NCBI GenBank assembly: GCA_024227975.1
Contig: JAAETV010000202.1
Coordinates: 1 to 10,281, forward strand
Direction: 5' to 3'
Source of the DNA: Actinomycetes bacterium
Lineage (GTDB): Bacteria; Actinomycetota; Acidimicrobiia; Acidimicrobiales; SZUA-35
DNA: 10,281 nucleotides
The translations under genes and the position numbers were made by a program. Shown here piece after piece: positions 5,806 to 10,281 of the stretch; the stretch's first letter is position 1, and the number at the start of each line of letters is the position of its first letter. Under the pieces are notes generated by a model. It worked only from the letters and a program-made list of their open reading frames with translations. It was not told the origin of the DNA and searched no databases.

Positions 5806-6631
5806 GCTACCGGAGATAGAGACGCTCCGTCGCGATCTCGAACGTGAAACGGTGGGACGCAAGATCAAGGCGGCCACGGCCGTCGTCTTGAAGTCGATGC
5901 CTCGGCACAAGACCCGCAAGAGCTTCGAGGAGAACCTGGTCGGAGCGAAGGTGGTCTCGGTCGAACGTCTCAGCCTCCTCCTGTTGTTGCATCTCGACAA
6001 TGAGCATGTACTCGTCATCTCCCTCGGCGACGGGGGACTATTGCAGCGGGTGGCTTCGAAGGACGCCCAGGGCGACGACACCGCAGCCGTGATTACCTTC
6101 ACCCAGGGTGGTGACCTGCGGATACTCGATGAGAACGGCACCAGTGCCATCCACGTGGTCAGCGTCGAGGAGCTCCCTGAGGTGCTTCCCGATCCGAGTG
6201 AGGTCGGGCTCGACCTGCATGAGCGCCCAGTGTCTTGGGTGGAGTTCGGACGTCTCGTGATGAGCCACAAGCTTCCCTTGAAGCTGCTCCTGACCGACTC
6301 TTCGATCTTCGTCGGAATCGGCGATGTCTACTCCAACGAGATCCTGTTCGACTCCGGCCTCCGTCATGATCGGCTGTGCACCGAGTTGTCGACCCAGGAG
6401 ATTCGCCGGCTCTACCGCTCGGTGGTTGGCATCCTTCACGACGCCATCAAGTATGGGGGCACCTCGCTCGAGGACCGACCCTTCGCCGATCTGGCCGGCA
6501 AGACCGGGGAGTACACCGAGCATCTCTCGGTTTACGGGCGAGCCGGTCAGCTGAGCCCCCGATCCAGGGTCCCGATCCAGAAGACGAGCTTCAAGCACCA
6601 CGTCGTCTTCTTCTGCAACACCCAGGTTTGA
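5792..6631 (+). CDS. MutM/Fpg-family DNA glycosylase-like protein with catalytic and zinc residues missing
   Basis: The 279-residue product aligns along its whole length with MutM/Fpg, which excises oxidised purines, and lies in the usual fpg position between rnc and smc. Family features retained: ELPEIET (5-11), VERLSLLLLLHLD (57-69), LKLLLTDSSIFVGIGDVYSN (163-182) of the helix-two-turn-helix, and SVYGRAGQ (246-253). Key residues are changed. The canonical MPELPEVET becomes MVKLELPEIET, so the nucleophile P2 corresponds to L4. The RGK lysine (K57) is L62. LGMSG is LGDGG. The DPRRFG loop is DENGTS. GNIY is GDVY (N168 to D178). The zinc finger CxxC...CxxC is S255-PR-S258...C275-NT-Q278. Start ATG 5792 follows AGAGGAAG (5778-5785) at six bases and overlaps rnc by 14. 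The frame is intact with G/C-rich third positions, so it is not an obvious pseudogene. Classical Fpg activity is unlikely; a binding or altered role is inference. Confidence 0.85.
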   Translation: MVKLELPEIETLRRDLERETVGRKIKAATAVVLKSMPRHKTRKSFEENLVGAKVVSVERLSLLLLLHLDNEHVLVISLGDGGLLQRVASKDAQGDDTAAVITFTQGGDLRILDENGTSAIHVVSVEELPEVLPDPSEVGLDLHERPVSWVEFGRLVMSHKLPLKLLLTDSSIFVGIGDVYSNEILFDSGLRHDRLCTELSTQEIRRLYRSVVGILHDAIKYGGTSLEDRPFADLAGKTGEYTEHLSVYGRAGQLSPRSRVPIQKTSFKHHVVFFCNTQV

Positions 6632-6641
6632 AGCGAGATAC

Positions 6642-9600
6642 GTGTTCCTGAAGGCATTGACGATCAAGGGCTTCAAGTCGTTCGCTGACTCGGCGAGCTT
6701 GGACATGGAGCCTGGTATCACCGTCGTCGTCGGCCCCAACGGGAGCGGCAAGTCCAATGTTGTCGACGCCATGGCCTGGGTGCTGGGGGCGCAGGCCCCG
6801 ACGGCGGTCCGCTCCCAGAAGATGGACGATGTCATCTTTGCCGGTACGTCGAACCGCAAGCCTCTCGGCCGGGCCGAGGTGTCGTTGACCATCGACAACG
6901 AAGACAACCAGATCCCCATCGAGTTCAGTGAGGTCACCTTCACCCGGACCCTGTTCCGCAGCGGTGACTCCGACTACGCCATCAACGGGGTCTCGTGTCG
7001 CCTGCTCGACATCCAGGAGCTGCTCTCGGACTCCGGGGTCGGCCGTCAGCAGCACATCATTGTCTCTCAGGGCCGGATCGACGATGTACTCAATGCTCGC
7101 CCTGAAGAGAGGCGCGGCATCATCGAGGAAGCAGCCGGGGTCCTCAAGTACCGCAAGCGCAAGGAGCGGGCTGAGCGGCGCCTGGCTGCAACCGAAGAGA
7201 ACCTGAATCGACTCAAGGACCTCCTGCGTGAGGTCCGCCGTCAGGTCCGGCCGCTGGAGAAGCAGGCCGAAGCTGCCCGCCGTCATGAAACCCTGGCTGA
7301 GGAACTGCTGAATCTCAAGATCCACCTCAGCGGTCGCCAGCTTCGCTCGCTCACCAGTCGCCTCGAAGGAAGCCAGCGGGGTCGGCGGGAATCCAACCAG
7401 CGTGAGCATGAGCTGACCTCGACCCTGGCCTCCCTCGATGCCACCGTGCTCGATTCCGAAGCACACCTGGCCTCGCTCGGAGCCTCTGACATTGCTGATG
7501 TGTCGGGCAGGGCTCGCAGCCTGCGGGAACGGATCAGGGGCCAGCGCAATGTGATTGCCGAACGTCGCCGCCGCCTGGAAGGTGAGCTCCAATCGGCTGT
7601 CGACGAGGGGCTGGTGGCAAACCTCGAAGCCGAGTCGGCCAAACTGGAAGGCGAGCTGCGGGCGGCCACCCATGAGAGTCGGGCCTTGCGTCCCGAGTTC
7701 GCCCATCAGGAAGAGGTCGAGGCCCGCCTCAGCTCCGAACAGTTGTCGTTCGACACGGAGTGGGGCGATGAGTTGGCCCCCAAACCGACCAAGGCCCCCG
7801 AGATGCGGGCCCAGATCGAAGCGATGGAACAGGCTGATCGTCGGAGCCGAGCTGACATGGGTCGGCTCGATTCCGATCTCCAGGCCGTCGCCGCCCGGGT
7901 GGCCAGAGTGACCGAGGAGCAGAGACTGGCCACCGAGACCTTGGAGCGGTTGCAGATCGAGAACCCGCGCCTCGAACATGGCCTCGATGCCTCAACGGCC
8001 CAAGCTTCTCGGGCTGAGGCCGACCTGGAAGAACGGACCGAGCAACGGCGCCAAGCCGACGACGAGTCGAGTCGCTGGCAGGCTCGTCGCGACGCCCTGG
8101 CCCAAGCTCTCGACGACGCCCGCTCCCGGGCCGGAGCCGATGCCCTAGACGGGATCGACGGTGTCGTCGGCGCCCTCCTGGACCTGGTTGCCATCGACGA
8201 AGGTTGGGAGCTGGCCGTGGAAGCAGCGGCCGGGGAAGCTCTCCAGGCCGTCGTGGTCGACAGCCCGGATGGGGCCGTGGGTGCGCTTGCCACCCTGGAA
8301 GCCAAGGATCTAGCTGGTGCCGTGTTGGCCCTGGGCCGTCCCCGTCAAGCCGCAACCGCCGGCTTGATCACTGGTCCGCTCCATCAGCCTGTGGTCGGTC
8401 GACCGTTGCGAGACCGGGTTCGGGCTCGCAGGGCCGATGTCGACCCCCTACTCGACGCCCTGTTCGGCTCGGCCATCGTGGTCGACGGGGGCTGGCGGGT
8501 CGCCATTGGTGTAGCCATCGATCATCCCGACGCCACTGTCGTGACCAGGGCCGGAGATCGGTTCGGGCCCGGCGGGTGGAGGATCGGGCTCACGGGAGCA
8601 GGGGCCACCGGCGCCGCCCTCGACGAAGCGGAAGCGGCCGCCGCTTCGGCCGCCGCTGCTGCCACCGCAGCCAGTGAGCGTTTCGAGCAGGCCAACCAGG
8701 CCACTCGGACAGCTACCAAGGCGACGCGAGAGGCCGAGGAGGCGATGCGGACAGCAACTGTCGATCTCGACCGAGCCAGCCGGAGCCGAGATCGGGCCAG
8801 TGAGCAGCTCGAGCAGTTCACCGAGGATCGGGATCGGCTCCATGAGCAGCGCCGTCAGGCCGCCCATCAACAGGGAGCCGACCGGGCGGTGGCCGAGCAG
8901 TTGAAGCAAAAACTGCCGGCGGTCGAGAATGAAGAGGCCGAGTACCTCAACCGGGTCGAGGCCCTGAGCCTGTCTCGGACCTCGCTGGAGGAACGGGCCC
9001 GTGCTGCGGCTCAGAGTCGCAAGGATCTCGAGGTTCGAGCCGCCGCTATCGAGCAGCGGCGTGAGATCCTCGTGAACCGCCAGACCGAGACCGAGTCCCG
9101 CTTGGAACGCCTGGTTGTAGAGCGGGACAAAGCCCGGGTCAGAAGAGAGGCCATCGAGGGGGCCATGGCCGCGGTCGATGGGCTCACCACGAAGCTCGAC
9201 GCCTCGGCTGGCCTTCTCGACCATTGGATCGAGCTTCTGGGGGCCGAGCAGCAGGTCCAGTCGGAGGCCGCTCGACGGGTGTCGGCTGAGCTGACGGCGC
9301 GCCGCAATGAGCGACAGGCAGCCGAGCGGGAGCTGGTCGAAGTGAGGGAGCGCCGATCGCGCATCGAGCTGGAGGAGACCGAGAATCGCGTCAAGCTCGA
9401 AGCTCTGACCGAGGCACTACGTCGGGAGCTCGATACCGAGCCCGATGTTGCTATGGCCACCGAGCAGCCCGAGATCGAAGCCAATGTCAGCCCCGAAGCT
9501 CGAGTCAGGGATCTCGAACGTGAGCTGAAGCTCCTGGGGCCCATCAACCCGTTGGCTTTGGAGGAGTTCGAGGCGCTGAAGGAGCGCCATGAGTTCCTCG

Positions 9601-10187
9601 ACGGGCAGATGAACGACGTGAAGAAGGCCCGCAAGGACCTGAACACCCTGATCCACTCGATCGATGAGGAAATCGTCGTTGTGTTCTCGGCCGCCTACGC
9701 CGACGTTTCGACCAACTTCGTCGACTTGTTCGCCACTCTCTTCCCCGGTGGCACCGGGGGAGTGAAGCTGGTCAACCCCGACGACGTTTTGAACTGTGGT
9801 ATCGAGATCGAGGCCAAGCCATCAGGCAAGAACGTGAAGAAGTTGTCGCTGCTGTCTGGCGGGGAGCGGTCATTGGTAGCGCTGGCCTTCCTCTTTGCCG
9901 TGTTCCGTAGTCGCCCTTCGCCGTTCTATGTGATGGACGAGGTCGAGGCCGCCCTCGACGACGTGAACCTCAGCCGGTTCCTGTCTCTGGTCGAGGAGTT
10001 TCGCAAGGAAGCCCAGCTCATCATCGTCAGCCACCAGAAACGGACAATGGAGGCGGCCGACGTGCTCTACGGCGTCACTATGAAACCTGGTGGCTCCTCG
10101 AAGGTGGTCAGCCAGAAGGTCGAAGGTCGTCGCAGCAGCGAACCCGTCCTCGACCTCACTGATGGGACAACCGCTACCGCCAGCTGA
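6642..10187 (+). CDS. smc: Chromosome segregation/condensin ATPase SMC
   Basis: SMC forms dimers that, with ScpA and ScpB, extrude and organise chromosomal DNA. The 1181-residue protein has the usual length. The N-terminal ATPase half starts FLKALTIKGFKSFAD and has Walker A GPNGSGKSN (31-39) and the Q-loop VSQGRID (141-147). A coiled-coil arm runs from about 170 to 500. The hinge (about 504-655) begins GIDGVVGALLDLV and ends with the glycine-rich dimer motif GDRFGPGGWRIG. The returning arm runs from about 660 to 1010, starting with an alanine-rich stretch. The C-terminal head has signature LSGGERSLVALA (1071-1082), Walker B PFYVMDE (1094-1100; catalytic E1100), D-loop ALDD (1104-1107) and the H-loop SHQ (1130-1132). 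The start is GTG at 6642, ten bases after the previous stop, with only weak GCGAGA upstream. All ATPase motifs are intact. Confidence 0.97.
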   Translation: MFLKALTIKGFKSFADSASLDMEPGITVVVGPNGSGKSNVVDAMAWVLGAQAPTAVRSQKMDDVIFAGTSNRKPLGRAEVSLTIDNEDNQIPIEFSEVTFTRTLFRSGDSDYAINGVSCRLLDIQELLSDSGVGRQQHIIVSQGRIDDVLNARPEERRGIIEEAAGVLKYRKRKERAERRLAATEENLNRLKDLLREVRRQVRPLEKQAEAARRHETLAEELLNLKIHLSGRQLRSLTSRLEGSQRGRRESNQREHELTSTLASLDATVLDSEAHLASLGASDIADVSGRARSLRERIRGQRNVIAERRRRLEGELQSAVDEGLVANLEAESAKLEGELRAATHESRALRPEFAHQEEVEARLSSEQLSFDTEWGDELAPKPTKAPEMRAQIEAMEQADRRSRADMGRLDSDLQAVAARVARVTEEQRLATETLERLQIENPRLEHGLDASTAQASRAEADLEERTEQRRQADDESSRWQARRDALAQALDDARSRAGADALDGIDGVVGALLDLVAIDEGWELAVEAAAGEALQAVVVDSPDGAVGALATLEAKDLAGAVLALGRPRQAATAGLITGPLHQPVVGRPLRDRVRARRADVDPLLDALFGSAIVVDGGWRVAIGVAIDHPDATVVTRAGDRFGPGGWRIGLTGAGATGAALDEAEAAAASAAAAATAASERFEQANQATRTATKATREAEEAMRTATVDLDRASRSRDRASEQLEQFTEDRDRLHEQRRQAAHQQGADRAVAEQLKQKLPAVENEEAEYLNRVEALSLSRTSLEERARAAAQSRKDLEVRAAAIEQRREILVNRQTETESRLERLVVERDKARVRREAIEGAMAAVDGLTTKLDASAGLLDHWIELLGAEQQVQSEAARRVSAELTARRNERQAAERELVEVRERRSRIELEETENRVKLEALTEALRRELDTEPDVAMATEQPEIEANVSPEARVRDLERELKLLGPINPLALEEFEALKERHEFLDGQMNDVKKARKDLNTLIHSIDEEIVVVFSAAYADVSTNFVDLFATLFPGGTGGVKLVNPDDVLNCGIEIEAKPSGKNVKKLSLLSGGERSLVALAFLFAVFRSRPSPFYVMDEVEAALDDVNLSRFLSLVEEFRKEAQLIIVSHQKRTMEAADVLYGVTMKPGGSSKVVSQKVEGRRSSEPVLDLTDGTTATAS

Positions 10188-10281
10188 GTGCCCTGGATGC
10201 CGACGCAAAGGGCCTCATCATCTCTCAGGAAATCAGGTCACAGGCCTGCTCCAACTGCCCCGGCGACACAGCAAAGCCCCT
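10188..10281. other. Tail after smc, no gene recognised
   Basis: These 94 nt contain no clear intrinsic terminator and no recognisable gene start. On the minus strand a frame enters from the right edge and stops at 10225-10227 after 18 codons (peptide GFAVSPGQLEQACDLIS), which could be the C-terminus of a convergent gene. It is too short to decide. No ftsY start, the gene often found after smc, is visible. Confidence 0.25.

Noticed and set aside
5050..6270. 406-codon minus-strand open frame opposite rnc and the Fpg-like gene
   Set aside because: Antisense shadow. The plus strand encodes RNase III with all catalytic motifs, and the minus translation shows no domain.
6591..7979. 462-codon minus-strand open frame opposite the smc N-terminal half
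   Set aside because: Antisense shadow of a conserved SMC coding region; GC-rich third positions remove stops on the opposite strand.
10188..10281. Terminator or ftsY start after smc
   Set aside because: No GC-rich stem followed by a U-run and no start codon with a ribosome binding site leading into an SRP-receptor-like sequence; only a chance palindrome CAGGCCTG at 10241-10248.
1..10281. CRISPR arrays, tRNA genes, insertion sequences or phage genes
   Set aside because: No direct-repeat arrays, no tRNA-like sequence and no transposase or integrase motifs were seen; nearly all the sequence is taken up by housekeeping genes.

Overview
This is a GC-rich bacterial chromosomal segment with tightly packed, mostly co-directional housekeeping genes. 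Gene content and order point to an actinobacterium. The order coaD, SepIVA-like coiled-coil protein, DUF177 protein, then rnc, Fpg-like gene, smc resembles the mycobacterial block Rv2927c-Rv2922c (sepIVA, DUF177, rnc, fpg, smc), with the rpmF-plsX-acpP fatty-acid/ribosome cluster placed in the middle. I infer a deep-branching actinobacterium, possibly class Acidimicrobiia. That placement is a judgement from the protein sequences, not a computed one.

Layout. Bases 1-71 hold what looks like the last codons of an upstream gene, probably rsmD. A leader of about 170 nt with an inverted repeat precedes coaD (CoA biosynthesis). coaD is followed closely by a SepIVA/DivIVA-like septation protein, a DUF177 (YceD) protein that starts on TTG inside the previous stop codon, and a DUF2461 protein. 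A single minus-strand gene for a one-pass membrane protein then converges on DUF2461. Its divergent upstream region (3251-3422) leads into a second plus-strand run: rpmF (L32, 59 aa), plsX, acpP, rnc, a MutM/Fpg-family gene and smc. A 94-nt tail after smc holds no recognisable gene.

The genes join CoA and acyl-carrier supply (coaD, plsX, acpP), a ribosomal protein with its usual partner (rpmF, yceD), RNA processing (rnc), septation (sepIVA-like) and chromosome organisation (smc). Many junctions overlap or nearly touch, which suggests translational coupling within two transcription units split by the minus-strand gene.

The most unusual item is the MutM/Fpg-family protein between rnc and smc. 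The reading frame is intact and the fold is recognisable, but the catalytic N-terminal proline, the beta-hairpin lysine, the intercalation-loop residues, the GNIY asparagine and three of four zinc-finger cysteines are all replaced. It reads as a conserved-position glycosylase-fold protein that has probably lost the classical chemistry. A second oddity is rnc, which has no in-frame ATG, GTG or TTG upstream of its conserved domain and probably starts at CTG.
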